From positions 55,806 to 119,805 of the forward strand of contig CAZLKN010000004.1 in assembly GCA_964560135.1 (NCBI GenBank): a stretch of 64,000 nucleotides of DNA, given 5' to 3'. How positions within the stretch are numbered: the stretch's first letter is position 1; every line of letters begins with the position of its first letter. The notes beneath the pieces were generated by a model. That model saw only the letters and a program-made list of their open reading frames with translations. It did no database searches and had not been told where the DNA came from. This DNA comes from CAZLKN01 sp964560135. Lineage in GTDB: Bacteria; Actinomycetota; JAICYB01. Positions 50,126 through 59,722 of the stretch are shown here, one piece after another. Both the position numbers and the translations under genes were made by a program.

Positions 50126-52786
50126 GTGGCCCGCATGCTGGAAATGTCGGTGCCCGCGGATCCCGTGGACCCGGATCCGCTGCCGCGGCCCGCACCGGTC
50201 GGGCCCGGGTCCGCATTCCGCGCCGTGGCCGACGCGGCACCGGTGACGATCCGGTCGGTTGAGATCGTCGATGCCCCCGTCCTGCCGGCGCCCCGCCGCC
50301 GCCCGCTGCGATCGTGGCGCTTCGACGCCGGCGACGCTGCCCGCCGGGTCGACGTCGACGCGGTCCTCACCGGCGGGCATGTCGTCGCCGTCCCGCACTG
50401 CTGGAGCCGCAGCCACCCCGAGCTGCACGACCACCCGGGCCCGGCGCTGTACGCGCGGGAGGTCACGGCGAACGGCCCCCACGCCCGGCTCGTCGGTTAC
50501 GGACTCGACTACGTGTCCCGGATCATCGTGGACGGCGAGACGGCCGCCGTCCACGAAGGCGCCTTCGCGCCGGCGGCCGTCGAGCTGCCCGTGGGACGGC
50601 CGGTGCCCGTCGCCGTCTGGCTCGACGATCCCGTCGAGGAGCACCGGCTCACCCGGGAGCCCGGACTCAAGAAGACGCGGAAGATCAAGGGGACCCAGGA
50701 GGACCACGACTCACGGCCGGGCGGCATGGCCTACGGCCCCCTGTACGACCACGAGACCGTCCGGATGTGGCCCACCGGCGGGATCACCGAGAAGGTGGTC
50801 CTCCACGAAACCGGACCGCTTCGCGTGGCGGCGACCTTCGCCACCGCGGAGCCAGGTTCGCTGCGGCTGTCGTGGGTCATCGAGAACCTCGGCCCCCCGG
50901 TGCAGGCGGAGATCATGGCCACCATCGGCGGCGCGGCCGTCCGCGTGCAGGTCGAACTCGAACCCGGCCCGGGACGTGCGTCCGTCCGGCTCGACACCGG
51001 TGGTGAGTCGCCCTGGAGCCCCGACGATCCCGCGTTGTACGAGCTGCGGACGGCGCTCTTCGTCGACGGTGTCCTCAGCGACGCCGACCGCACAACCGTG
51101 GGGTTCCGCTCCGTGGACATGGCCACCGAGGGACCCGGACAGCTGATCCTGCATCTCAACGGCAGCCGCACCTACGTGCGTGCCGCAAACTACATCCCGG
51201 GGATGTGGTGGCCGGAGCTGACCGCCACCCGGGTGCAGCGCGACGTGGATCTCGCCCTCGCCGCCAACCTCAACTCCTTCGGCGTCCACGCCACGGTCTG
51301 CCCGCAGCTGTACCCGGAGGCCGACCGGCGCGGCCTGCTCGTTTATCAGGACTTCCCGCTGCAGCAGGCCTACGACGCCACCGGCGGACCGCTGATCGAG
51401 GGCGGCGCCGACTTCGCGGATGCGTCGCTGCACCTCACCGCGGAGCTCGTGTACCGCTTCTACAACCACCCGAGCATCGTGTACTGGTGCGGCCACAACG
51501 AACCCGCGTACATGTTCGCCCCGCCCGAGGGACTGGAGGACACCCTGCCCGCGGAGTCGGTGTTCCGGGAGATGCTGCGGCACCTGCGCGAGCTTCCCGA
51601 CGAGGAGGCGCTCGACGTCCGCCGTGTCGAGCTGTTCCGGAGCGTCGACCCGACCCGCCCAGCGCTACAGGCGTCCGGGATGGGCGGGAAGCGTCCCGAC
51701 GGTGACGTTCACGACTACGCCGGCTCGCTGTCCGGGGGCCACGCCACGGCCTCCACCGCCGGACGGACGGCCTTCGTCAGCGAGTTCGGGGCCTGGGCGG
51801 CGAACTTCTCGGCCGCCGCCGAGGTCGGCGCGGCCCGGGGGGACTGGCCCCCGCCGCCGGAGGCCGACCGCGACTGGCACATGCACACCCACCTCGTGTG
51901 GATCCAGAACACCTTCGCAGGGCGACCCGACCGCTTCGAGGACTTCCAGCGCTGGTGCTTCGCCGGACAGCTCTGGGCGGGGTGGCACGCCAAGACGGTG
52001 ATCGAGAAGGCCCGCGCCGCGAAGTACCGTCCCAGCGCCGCCCACCGCTGGCACTTCTACGTTGACCACTTCGGCGCCGCCGGGGCCGGTGTGGTCGACC
52101 GCCACCGCACCACCGGACCCGCGTACCGGGGTCTGGCAGCCACCAACCGGCCGCTCCTTCCCCTCTCACCGCTCGTGGACGGTGGCCGCATCACCCCGGG
52201 CTCCCAGGTGCACCTTCCCCTGATCGTCGTCAACGACCTCGCACGCGATCTGGGCACGGTGCCGCTGCGCTGGCGGCTGGCGGCCCTCGGCGACGAGGAC
52301 CGGTTCCTCGTCGGGCGCGACGATTGGACCGGACTCACCGACGATCCGCTGCTGCACCCGGCGGCCCCGGACCACTGCGCCGTCCTGCCGCGACGCGCGG
52401 GACGCACCCTCCTGGAAGGCGAGATCGAGATCACCGTCGGCCCCGACGACCTGGTGGCGGCCGGCGAGGTCACCTGGACGGCGGACGTCGAGGGACCGGT
52501 GGCGCTCTTCATGGCCGCCGACGGCATCGAGAATTGGACGGCGTTCATGGTGGCTCCGGACGGCTGGCAGCCGGCGCCCGGACTCGACGGACCACGGGTC
52601 TTCCGCGTGCGCGGCGCGGATGACCGGCCGTTGCGACGCCGCTGGACGGGCGAGGAGGCCGATCCCGAGGCGGCTCCGCCCGACCAGTACCTGCTCGGAG
52701 ACATCCCCATCGATGTCTACGACGACGTCGACGTTGCGGTCGACGGGACGGCACGATCTTCACCGTTGCCATGGTGCATCCACTGA
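50126..52786 (+). CDS. GH2-family glycoside hydrolase (beta-mannosidase/galactosidase-like)
   Basis: An 886-residue enzyme. N-terminal sugar-binding and immunoglobulin-like domains (about 60-330) lead to a TIM barrel with acid/base E459 in WCGHNEPAY and nucleophile E553 in FVSEFGAWA; YQDFPLQQ lies between barrel start and acid/base. A C-terminal beta domain follows. GTG at 50126 has AAGGAG upstream. No signal peptide. The first ~70 codons are duplicated in the mosaic at 47848. Substrate could be a mannoside, galactoside or glucuronide. Confidence 0.88.
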   Translation: MARMLEMSVPADPVDPDPLPRPAPVGPGSAFRAVADAAPVTIRSVEIVDAPVLPAPRRRPLRSWRFDAGDAARRVDVDAVLTGGHVVAVPHCWSRSHPELHDHPGPALYAREVTANGPHARLVGYGLDYVSRIIVDGETAAVHEGAFAPAAVELPVGRPVPVAVWLDDPVEEHRLTREPGLKKTRKIKGTQEDHDSRPGGMAYGPLYDHETVRMWPTGGITEKVVLHETGPLRVAATFATAEPGSLRLSWVIENLGPPVQAEIMATIGGAAVRVQVELEPGPGRASVRLDTGGESPWSPDDPALYELRTALFVDGVLSDADRTTVGFRSVDMATEGPGQLILHLNGSRTYVRAANYIPGMWWPELTATRVQRDVDLALAANLNSFGVHATVCPQLYPEADRRGLLVYQDFPLQQAYDATGGPLIEGGADFADASLHLTAELVYRFYNHPSIVYWCGHNEPAYMFAPPEGLEDTLPAESVFREMLRHLRELPDEEALDVRRVELFRSVDPTRPALQASGMGGKRPDGDVHDYAGSLSGGHATASTAGRTAFVSEFGAWAANFSAAAEVGAARGDWPPPPEADRDWHMHTHLVWIQNTFAGRPDRFEDFQRWCFAGQLWAGWHAKTVIEKARAAKYRPSAAHRWHFYVDHFGAAGAGVVDRHRTTGPAYRGLAATNRPLLPLSPLVDGGRITPGSQVHLPLIVVNDLARDLGTVPLRWRLAALGDEDRFLVGRDDWTGLTDDPLLHPAAPDHCAVLPRRAGRTLLEGEIEITVGPDDLVAAGEVTWTADVEGPVALFMAADGIENWTAFMVAPDGWQPAPGLDGPRVFRVRGADDRPLRRRWTGEEADPEAAPPDQYLLGDIPIDVYDDVDVAVDGTARSSPLPWCIH

Positions 52787-52795
52787 AGGCGGCTC

Positions 52796-52823
52796 TTGTC
52801 AGACCGACCCAGACCGCTATTAT
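52796..52823 (+). promoter_or_regulatory. Sigma-70-type promoter of SBP 3 gene
   Basis: TTGTCA (52796-52801), 16-base spacer, TATTAT (52818-52823). It overlaps the region just after the GH2 stop, so SBP 3 has its own promoter. Confidence 0.5.
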
Positions 52824-52841
52824 GTGAGGAAAGCTTACGAA
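52824..52841 (+). promoter_or_regulatory. LacI-like operator candidate at SBP 3 promoter
   Basis: GTGAGGAAAGCTTACGAA begins immediately after the -10 box and ends 15 bases before the start codon. It is similar to the element upstream of SBP 2 (consensus GTRAGGAANNNTTNCGAA). Confidence 0.45.
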
Positions 52842-52855
52842 GTTGGGAGGCGCCG

Positions 52856-54645
52856 GTGACGGATCCAGGCAACCCGGAACGACGTCCGCGGGGACCGGGG
52901 TTCGTGTATGGCGTGTTGTGCATCGCTGCCGTCTGCATCATCGGTGTGGTCGCGCTGACGGCGACGCAGCCCCCGCCCCCGANNNNNNNNNNNNNNNNNN
53001 NNNNNNNNNNNNNNNNNNNNNNNNNNNNNNNNNNNNNNNNNNNNNNNNNNNNNNNNNNNNNNNNNNNNNNNNNNNNNNNNNNGCCGTCTGCATCATCGGT
53101 GTGGTCGCGCTGACGGCGACGCAGCCCCCGCCCCCGACGATCGCGGAGTTCGCGCCGCAGGCCGTCGAACAGATCGAGGAAGCGCCGTCAGAGCAGACGA
53201 GCGAGTTCGGTACCGGCGACGGTGGGATCGGCGACGGTGCGGCTGAAGCGACACCGGCCCCGACGGAGGCACCCGCGCGGGAGGTGATCGAGGTGGCGCG
53301 CGTCCGCCGTTGCGTCGGGGATCCCCCGAGACAGATCGAAGACCCGCAGTCCCCGCCGTGCGTGCCCTACTGGGACGGTGACAACGGTGGTGCAACGTGG
53401 AAGGGGGTCACCCGTGACGAGATCATCGTCGCGTGGCCCCAGACCGAGGGCCACGACGAGAGCTGGGTGAACGCATTCGTCACCTTCTTCAATCAGCGAT
53501 TCGAGTTCTACGGCCGCAAGATCACCCTCGCCCCATTCGAGCCGGAGGGAGGCGGTGACGACGCTGCACTGAGAGCGGACGCCACCAAGGTCGACGACGA
53601 GTTGGGGGCCTTCGCGTCGCTCACCTACTCCCAGGACGAGTCAAAGGGGGGGCAAACTCCCTACTACAACGAACTGAGCCGCAGGCAGATCCTCAGCGTG
53701 AACTACCTGCCAAACTACCTTCCCGAAGGCCACCTGGCACAGCACCAGCCGTACCAATGGGTGCAGTATCCGGAGTTCCCGCAGTTCCAGCGTCATATGG
53801 GTCAGTGGATGTGCCGGGCACTGGCAGACCGTCCCGCCCGGTACGCAGGAGCAGGCACAGCCGATGAGCGACGGGTGTTCGGCCTGATACGCGAGAACGC
53901 GACGAATGACAGCGACATCGAACCGGACGCCACCGTGCTGCGCCGGGAGCTGGAACGCTGCGACGAAGAGTTCGCCGTCGATGTCCACAGCGAATCGGCG
54001 CAGGCTGGGACCGTGATGGCGCAGATGCGTGCGGAGGGAGTCACGTCCATCATCTGTTTCTGTGACGGGAGCTTCTCGTTCGGCCTCTCCGCGTACATGC
54101 GTGTCGCCTCGAACATGGGATATGAGCCGGAATGGCTCCTCACCGACTACCTCTACCAGGACGTCGACTTCAACGCCCGGTCCTTTTGGCCTCCGGAGCA
54201 AGCCCAGCGAGCCTTCGGGATCACCTTCAAGAACAAACTCAACCCGGAGAACGACATGCCTTTCCGGTGGGCTGCTCGAGAAGGGGGATCCGACGGCAGC
54301 GGAGGCGATCTCGGCTACTACACGTACGTCAACATGCTCCAACTCTTCTCCGGCATCCAGATGGCCGGCCCCCAACTCACACCGCAGACATTCCAGGCCG
54401 GGATGTTCGGTACCACGTTCCCGAACCCGGATTGCAAGGGACCTCCCCACTACCAGTCCTGTGTGCGCTACGGACCCGGTGATTGGGCGATGCAGAATGA
54501 CGGCACCATCCATTGGTGGTCGAACGATCAGCCATCGTGGGCATTCGGCCGAGGCACCTTCTGCTACGCACACCTCGGCCTCCGCTACGACCTCGGGGAA
54601 TGGCCGTCGAACGACGACGGCATCTTCGACTTGCCGTGCCGGTAA
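52856..54645 (+). CDS. Membrane-anchored LIV-type substrate-binding protein 3 (split by assembly gap)
   Basis: GTG at 52856 (GGGAGG upstream) starts a hydrophobic anchor VLCIAAVCIIGVVALTATQ. The 100-N gap then interrupts, and the 55 bases before the gap repeat right after it. Removing the gap and one repeat restores one frame of 544 residues, matching paralogues 2 (549) and 1 (534). It has PPPPTIAEFAPQAVEQIEEAP, RCVGDPPRQIEDPQSPPC, PYWDGDNGG, FNQRFEFYGRKITL, SGIQMAGPQLTP, FPNPDC and final DLPCR. As printed the frame is broken only by the gap. Followed within 50 bases by the GH51-type gene. Confidence 0.85.
52983..53082. other. Assembly gap (100 N) with identical 55-base flanks
   Basis: Bases 52928-52982 and 53083-53137 are identical and both end exactly at the N block or at its mirror. 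A flank of exactly 55 bases with 100 N is what scaffolding of two contigs overlapping by one k-mer would leave. Probably no sequence is missing. Confidence 0.9.
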
Positions 54646-54693
54646 CGAAGCACTCACCGGAACCGACGCATCCACGAACACCCGGAGGAGTCG

Positions 54694-56241
54694 ATGACGA
54701 AACGTCCACAGGCGAGGGTTGTCATCCGTCCCGAACACCGCGAGGGCAGTGTGAACCGAGACCTCTTCGGCCAGAACGGGGAGTGGTACAAGTTCAACTA
54801 CGACCATCTCTGGGAGGGCGACCGTCCATCGGCGGCGCTCCTGGATGCGATCCGGGAGCTCGGCGTGTCCAGCATCCGGTTCCCCGGCGGAGGCCCCGGT
54901 GACCACTACCACTGGGAACAGGCCGTCGGTCCCCTGGCCGAGCGCGAACCCCAGCTCCAACCGTTCGACAACAAGCTCGTCGAGCCACGACTCGGCCCGG
55001 ACGAGCTCCTCGACCTCTGCCGGGAGGTCGGGGCCACACCCTGGCTGCAGACCAACCCGGTGAGCGGCACCGGGGAACAGGCCGGAGCCTGGGCCGCGCA
55101 CTGCCGCGACCGCGGCATGCCCGTCCCCCACTGGGAGCTCGGCAACGAGATCTACCTCGGCGATCCCGACCAGCGCGACCATCCGGTGTTCGGTGCCGCC
55201 AGTGCCTTGAGTCCCGAGCAGTACGTCGAACGCGCCGGCGAACAGATGCGCCGCATCCGTGAGGCCACCCCGGAGGTCGCCGTGGGGGCGATCGGGGGCC
55301 GGATGCCGAGATGCGGGTGGTACGGGTCCGCGTACTTCCGGCCCGGCTGGAACGAAACGGTGCTGCAAGAACTCGGCCAGGAGATCGACTTCCTCGCCAT
55401 CCACACCGCTTACGGCCCGCTGATCGGCGCGTCCGCCGATCCGGACGACACACCCGAGTGGTGGAACGAGGTCACACCCGACAAGCTTCGCGGCGCCTAC
55501 CTGGCAACGGCCGCCTCCCCCGTCGCGATCCGGGCCACCCTGGACGACAACCTGGCCATGGCCGACGAGTACGCGCCCGGACGCGAGCTGGCGCTCGCCG
55601 TCACCGAGTGGACCCCGTGGTTCGGGGTGGCCCACGGCGCGCCCGACCTCGGCGGGACGATGGGAGCCGCCCTCTACATCGCCGGTGCGCTCAACGAGTT
55701 CCTCCGGGAGCCCCGCGTCATAGCGGCGCACCTCATGACCTTCGTGCAGGAGGGATTCGGGTCGTGCATCACGATCACCGCCGACGGGTTCCGGCGCTCG
55801 GTGCAGCACGCGGTCCTGTCACTGTACGCCGCCCACCTCGGCGACGAACTCGTGGGTGTCGACGTGACCTCGGACACCTTCGACGCGCCGAGGATGGGGG
55901 TCTTCCCCGCCGCCTCGGACGTACCCACCATCGGGGCGCTGGCGACGAGCTCCGCCGACGGCACGGCCACGGTCATCCTGACCAACCGCGACCTCGACAA
56001 CCCCCGGCGGGTCGAGATCGACCCCGGGGGCCGGGGGCCCGGCGAGGCCCGCTTGCACGTTCTGACCGCCGACCACTACCTCGAAGGCAACGGCCCATTC
56101 GTCGGCCCCTACGCGATCCAGCGCCCCCTCGAGGATCCGGTCGCCGTACGGGACGTGGGACGGATCGAAGGAACCGCGCCGTGGACCGTCGAGCTTCCCG
56201 CCTGCTCGGTGTCGGCGGTTTCGTGGTCCTCGGCGAGCTGA
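54694..56241 (+). CDS. GH51-type alpha-L-arabinofuranosidase-like hydrolase
   Basis: A 515-residue clan GH-A enzyme. Acid/base E152 is in WELGNEIY and nucleophile E305 in AVTEWTPW; a beta-sandwich C-terminal domain holds VILTNRDLDNPRRVEI. The catalytic pair is intact, unlike the otherwise similar protein at 18475-19983. No signal peptide. GAGGAG precedes the ATG; it follows SBP 3 closely, so capture and cleavage may be co-expressed. GH39-like specificity cannot be excluded. Confidence 0.85.
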   Translation: MTKRPQARVVIRPEHREGSVNRDLFGQNGEWYKFNYDHLWEGDRPSAALLDAIRELGVSSIRFPGGGPGDHYHWEQAVGPLAEREPQLQPFDNKLVEPRLGPDELLDLCREVGATPWLQTNPVSGTGEQAGAWAAHCRDRGMPVPHWELGNEIYLGDPDQRDHPVFGAASALSPEQYVERAGEQMRRIREATPEVAVGAIGGRMPRCGWYGSAYFRPGWNETVLQELGQEIDFLAIHTAYGPLIGASADPDDTPEWWNEVTPDKLRGAYLATAASPVAIRATLDDNLAMADEYAPGRELALAVTEWTPWFGVAHGAPDLGGTMGAALYIAGALNEFLREPRVIAAHLMTFVQEGFGSCITITADGFRRSVQHAVLSLYAAHLGDELVGVDVTSDTFDAPRMGVFPAASDVPTIGALATSSADGTATVILTNRDLDNPRRVEIDPGGRGPGEARLHVLTADHYLEGNGPFVGPYAIQRPLEDPVAVRDVGRIEGTAPWTVELPACSVSAVSWSSAS

Positions 56242-56308
56242 GGGACCGGGATAGCCCGACCACTTCGCTGATAAGCTTCCGGCAGGGAACCCATCGCAGG
56301 GAGGGCAG

Positions 56309-58255
56309 ATGCCGGACGCAAGGATCACCGTCGACCCCACGCGGCCGCTCGGGAACGTGTCGCCGAACATCTACGGCCAGTTCTCAGAGCATCTCGTCAA
56401 CGTCGTCCTGGACGGGCTGTGGGCCGAGCTGGTGAAGGGACGGAAGTTCGAGACCCCGATCGTCGAACACGGCCCCCACCCCATCGCCTCCCCATGGCGC
56501 GCCTTCGCGGACCGTCGCGACGGCGTCGAGTTCAAGCGCGGCCCGAACGGCGCCGGCCGCCATGCTCCCTCCCACCGCGATGCCCATCACGTCCAGTCGA
56601 TCGTGTTCCCCGCCGGCCACCCGGGCGAAGAGCGCGGCATCGCCTGTCCCGAAGTGGCGATCGACGAGGACACCACCTATGTGTTCCGCGCGCGGCTGCG
56701 GAGCTTCGGAGGCTTCGAGAGCCTGCGCGTTGCGCTGCGCGATGCCGACGGCGAGACGGTCCTCGCCTCCACCCAGATCCCCCTCGAGCCGCCGGAGTCG
56801 AGCTTCCCGGAGCCCGCCCGCACGATCCTTCGGTGGATGGACCCCAGCACCTTCCAGGAGGTCCGGTGCGAGCTCACCGCCTCCGGAACGGCGCAGGACG
56901 GATTCCTGACCCTCACGGGCACCCCCGCCGCAGGCGAGCCGGCCGAGGTCCACCTCGACTGGGTGAGCCTCATGCCCGCCGACAACATCGACGGCTGGCA
57001 CCGGGAGACGATCGAAGCCCTCCGCGACCTCCCCGTGCGGTCGGTGAAGTGGCCGGGCGGCTGTTTCGCCGACGGCTACGACTGGCGGCTCGGGATCGGC
57101 CCCCGCGACGCCCGTCACTGCTACGTGGATCCGGCATGGCTGCACTGGGAGGAGAACGACGTCGGCATCGACGAGTACATGCGCTTCTGCGATCTCACCG
57201 ACAGCACACCGCTCATCAGCGTGAACCACGGCACCGGCACCCCCGAGCAGGCCGCCGCGTGGGTCGAGTACTGCAACGGCGACGCGTCCACGACCTGGGG
57301 TGCGCTGCGGGCCGAGCACGGCCATCCCGAGCCCTACGGCGTCCGCGACTGGGTGATCGGCAACGAGGTCTACGGCTTCTGGGAGCGCGGGGGTCTGCCC
57401 GCCGACCGGTACGCCGAGCGGTTCAAGGAGTTCGCCGCGGCGATGAAGGCCGTCGATCCCACGATCCGCGCCTATGCCTCCACCCAGATCGGGGAGTACA
57501 CGCAGACCCTGCTGGCCAGCGCCGCCGAGGAGATCGACGGCCTCGCGCCCCACCTGTACCCGCCCCGGGGCAACGGTGGGAGCCCGGAGAACGCCGGCCG
57601 GCATGTGGCGGCCGCAGCGTCCATGGAGCATCTCCTGCGACAGGTGGCCGGCGACATCGACGCCGCCGGGGGCGCGGGGAGGATCAGGGTCGCCGTGGAC
57701 GAATGGGGCTGGAGCGGAGACGACATGGCGGGGGCACTCTTCAACGCCTCGACGATGAACTCCTTCCACCGGATGGGCGACCTCGTGTCCTTCGGTCACC
57801 GGACCTGCGTGATCAACGCCGACGGGGTCGTCACCAGGCGGGGCCAGAAGGTGCACCGGCCGCTGCCGTACGCCGTGTTCGAGCTCTACAACCGGCTGCA
57901 CCGGCCCGAAGCCGTCGCCGTCGAACTGTCCGACGTCTCCACATACACGCCGGCGGCGCCTTTGGATCACCTGGGAGAGATCCCCACCCTCGACGTCTCA
58001 GCGCTCCACGATCCCGAGACCGGCGCGCTGAGCGTCTTCGTCGTCAACCGTGACCTCGAGACCGCCGTCACGGCCACCATCGGGCTCGCAGAGGGACCGC
58101 AGGCCTGCGTCGTCCACACGATGCGCGCCGACGACCTCGCGGCTCGCAACCAACCCGGCCACGAACAGGTCCGGATCGAGGTCTCGGAGCGGAAGCTCGA
58201 CGACGGCCCGTTCGAGTTCCCGCCGGCCTCGCTCGTGGCCATCGAGGTGTCCTGA
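56309..58255 (+). CDS. GH51 alpha-L-arabinofuranosidase
   Basis: A 648-residue enzyme with the classic GH51 start (NVSPNIYGQFSEHLVNVVLDGLW), an inserted carbohydrate-binding-like domain (about 70-220), the barrel with WPGGCFADGYDWR, acid/base E353 in VIGNEVYG and nucleophile E465 in VDEWGWSG, and a C-terminal beta-sandwich. It should release terminal L-arabinofuranose. GGGAGGG precedes the ATG; ATAAGCTTCC upstream may be a LacI-like site. Its stop overlaps the FAH-family gene start, linking arabinose release to arabinonate breakdown. Confidence 0.92.
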   Translation: MPDARITVDPTRPLGNVSPNIYGQFSEHLVNVVLDGLWAELVKGRKFETPIVEHGPHPIASPWRAFADRRDGVEFKRGPNGAGRHAPSHRDAHHVQSIVFPAGHPGEERGIACPEVAIDEDTTYVFRARLRSFGGFESLRVALRDADGETVLASTQIPLEPPESSFPEPARTILRWMDPSTFQEVRCELTASGTAQDGFLTLTGTPAAGEPAEVHLDWVSLMPADNIDGWHRETIEALRDLPVRSVKWPGGCFADGYDWRLGIGPRDARHCYVDPAWLHWEENDVGIDEYMRFCDLTDSTPLISVNHGTGTPEQAAAWVEYCNGDASTTWGALRAEHGHPEPYGVRDWVIGNEVYGFWERGGLPADRYAERFKEFAAAMKAVDPTIRAYASTQIGEYTQTLLASAAEEIDGLAPHLYPPRGNGGSPENAGRHVAAAASMEHLLRQVAGDIDAAGGAGRIRVAVDEWGWSGDDMAGALFNASTMNSFHRMGDLVSFGHRTCVINADGVVTRRGQKVHRPLPYAVFELYNRLHRPEAVAVELSDVSTYTPAAPLDHLGEIPTLDVSALHDPETGALSVFVVNRDLETAVTATIGLAEGPQACVVHTMRADDLAARNQPGHEQVRIEVSERKLDDGPFEFPPASLVAIEVS

Positions 58256-59055
58256 TGGCGCGGAGGATCGTCCACACCTCGGCGGGATGGGGGGTCGAGG
58301 AGCACGGCGTGGTGCACCGCTGCCGGCACAGCCTCGCCGAGATGCTCACGGGCGACCCGCTCGAGGTGACCGACGAGCGTCTCGATGCCCCCCTGCTCGC
58401 CCCCATCGACCACCAGGAGGTGTGGGCCGCGGGCGTCACGTACCAGCGGAGCCTCCAGGCGCGGGCCGAGGAGTCGAAGGAGCCGGACGTCTACGAGCGC
58501 GTGTACCTCGCCGACCGTCCGGAGCTCTTCTTCAAGTCGACCCCATCGCGCGTCGTGGGCCCGGGAGGCACCGGGCTCATCCGGTCCGACTCCACCTGGG
58601 ACGTGCCGGAACCGGAGATCGTGCTCGTCCTCGATTCCGGCGGACGCCTCTTCGGGTACACGATCGGCGACGACCTGTCGTCGCGGTCCATCGAGGGGGA
58701 CAACCCGCTCTACCTGCCGCAGGCCAAGGTCTACGACGGGGCCTGCGTCGTGGGACCCGGCATCGTCCCCGCCGGAGACATCTCGCCCCCCTTCGACATC
58801 CGGATGACGATCACCCGGGACGGCGCACCGGCCTTCGACGCCTCGCTGTCCACGCGCAAGATGCACCGGAGCTTCGAAGAACTCGCCTCGTGGCTCTTCC
58901 GCGGTCTGCGGTTCCCCGAGGGCGTGCTGCTCATGACGGGCACGGGCCTGGTCCCCGGAGACGACTTCACCCTGCAGCAGGACGACCGCGTCACGATCGC
59001 CGTCGACGGCATCGGCACCCTCGAGCACGCCATCAGCGTGCTCGGATCCGGCTAG
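58255..59055 (+). CDS. FAH-family 2-keto-3-deoxy-sugar-acid dehydratase/hydrolase
   Basis: A 266-residue fumarylacetoacetate-hydrolase-family enzyme. Metal-site features are PEPEIVLVLD, TIGDDLSSRSIEGDNPLYLPQAK, FFKSTPSRVVGPG and LLMTGTGLVPGDDF. In this family related enzymes dehydrate 2-keto-3-deoxy-arabinonate (KdaD) or hydrolyse 2,4-diketo-3-deoxy-fuconate to pyruvate and lactate. Translational coupling (TGATG) to an arabinofuranosidase favours the pentonate role; the fuconate role would feed LutABC. Both are inference. Confidence 0.87.
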   Translation: MARRIVHTSAGWGVEEHGVVHRCRHSLAEMLTGDPLEVTDERLDAPLLAPIDHQEVWAAGVTYQRSLQARAEESKEPDVYERVYLADRPELFFKSTPSRVVGPGGTGLIRSDSTWDVPEPEIVLVLDSGGRLFGYTIGDDLSSRSIEGDNPLYLPQAKVYDGACVVGPGIVPAGDISPPFDIRMTITRDGAPAFDASLSTRKMHRSFEELASWLFRGLRFPEGVLLMTGTGLVPGDDFTLQQDDRVTIAVDGIGTLEHAISVLGSG

Positions 59056-59708
59056 AACCGTCCGAACCGCCGGAACGCCTCCACCGGATGCGTCCCGTCG
59101 AGGATGGCCTTTCGGACGAGGTCCTCGGTCCGGATCACCTCTTCGGCCTTCGCGACGACGTCCTCGGCGACGTCCTTCGGGATCACGACCACCCCGTCAC
59201 GGTCGCCGACGATGTAGTCGCCGGGCTGGATGATCACCGAGCCGATCGTGATCGGCACGCGGTGTCCGACCATGCGCCAGCTCCCGTTGATGTCCTTCGG
59301 TGTCGTGTACTTCGCGAACACGGGAAACCCGAGCCGGAGGACGTACTCGACATCCCGGACTCCTCCGTCGATCACCGCGCCCCGGGCCCCCCGGAACTTC
59401 GAGGTTTCCGCCGAGAGCTCACCGAAGTGGGCGCAGACCTCGTCGTTCGGCTGGGACACGATCACGTCGCCGGGGGCCAGATCCCCGAGCATCGTCAGGA
59501 AGGGGATGAAGACCACCTCCGGGTCCTCGCTCGTCGTGGGTTCGCCCGCCACCGTCATCGCCCGTCCCGCTACGGTCTGCCCAGGCTGCAACGCAGCGAT
59601 GCCCGGGGGCAGGGTCTGGTCCCGGAATCCCCCCTCGAACAGGATGTCGGCGATGGCCCCGGTGTAGGGAACCTCAGCGAAACGGTCGACCAGATTCGTG
59701 TCCTCCAC
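59052..59708 (-). CDS. RraA-family protein (4-hydroxy-4-methyl-2-oxoglutarate aldolase-like)
   Basis: A 218-residue RraA/HMG-aldolase-type protein with the GGxRD motif in VIDGGVRDVEYV and DYIVGDRDGVVVIP. Family members are metal-dependent aldolases for keto acids or RNase E regulators. GTG at 59708 with GGAGGAG upstream. Third gene of an operon with a hydroxyacid dehydrogenase and a hydrolase-like protein, which favours an aldolase role on a keto acid. Overlaps the FAH-family gene end by 4 bases, converging. Confidence 0.87.
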   Translation of the reverse strand: MEDTNLVDRFAEVPYTGAIADILFEGGFRDQTLPPGIAALQPGQTVAGRAMTVAGEPTTSEDPEVVFIPFLTMLGDLAPGDVIVSQPNDEVCAHFGELSAETSKFRGARGAVIDGGVRDVEYVLRLGFPVFAKYTTPKDINGSWRMVGHRVPITIGSVIIQPGDYIVGDRDGVVVIPKDVAEDVVAKAEEVIRTEDLVRKAILDGTHPVEAFRRFGRF

Positions 59709-59722
59709 AGCCTCACTCCTCC

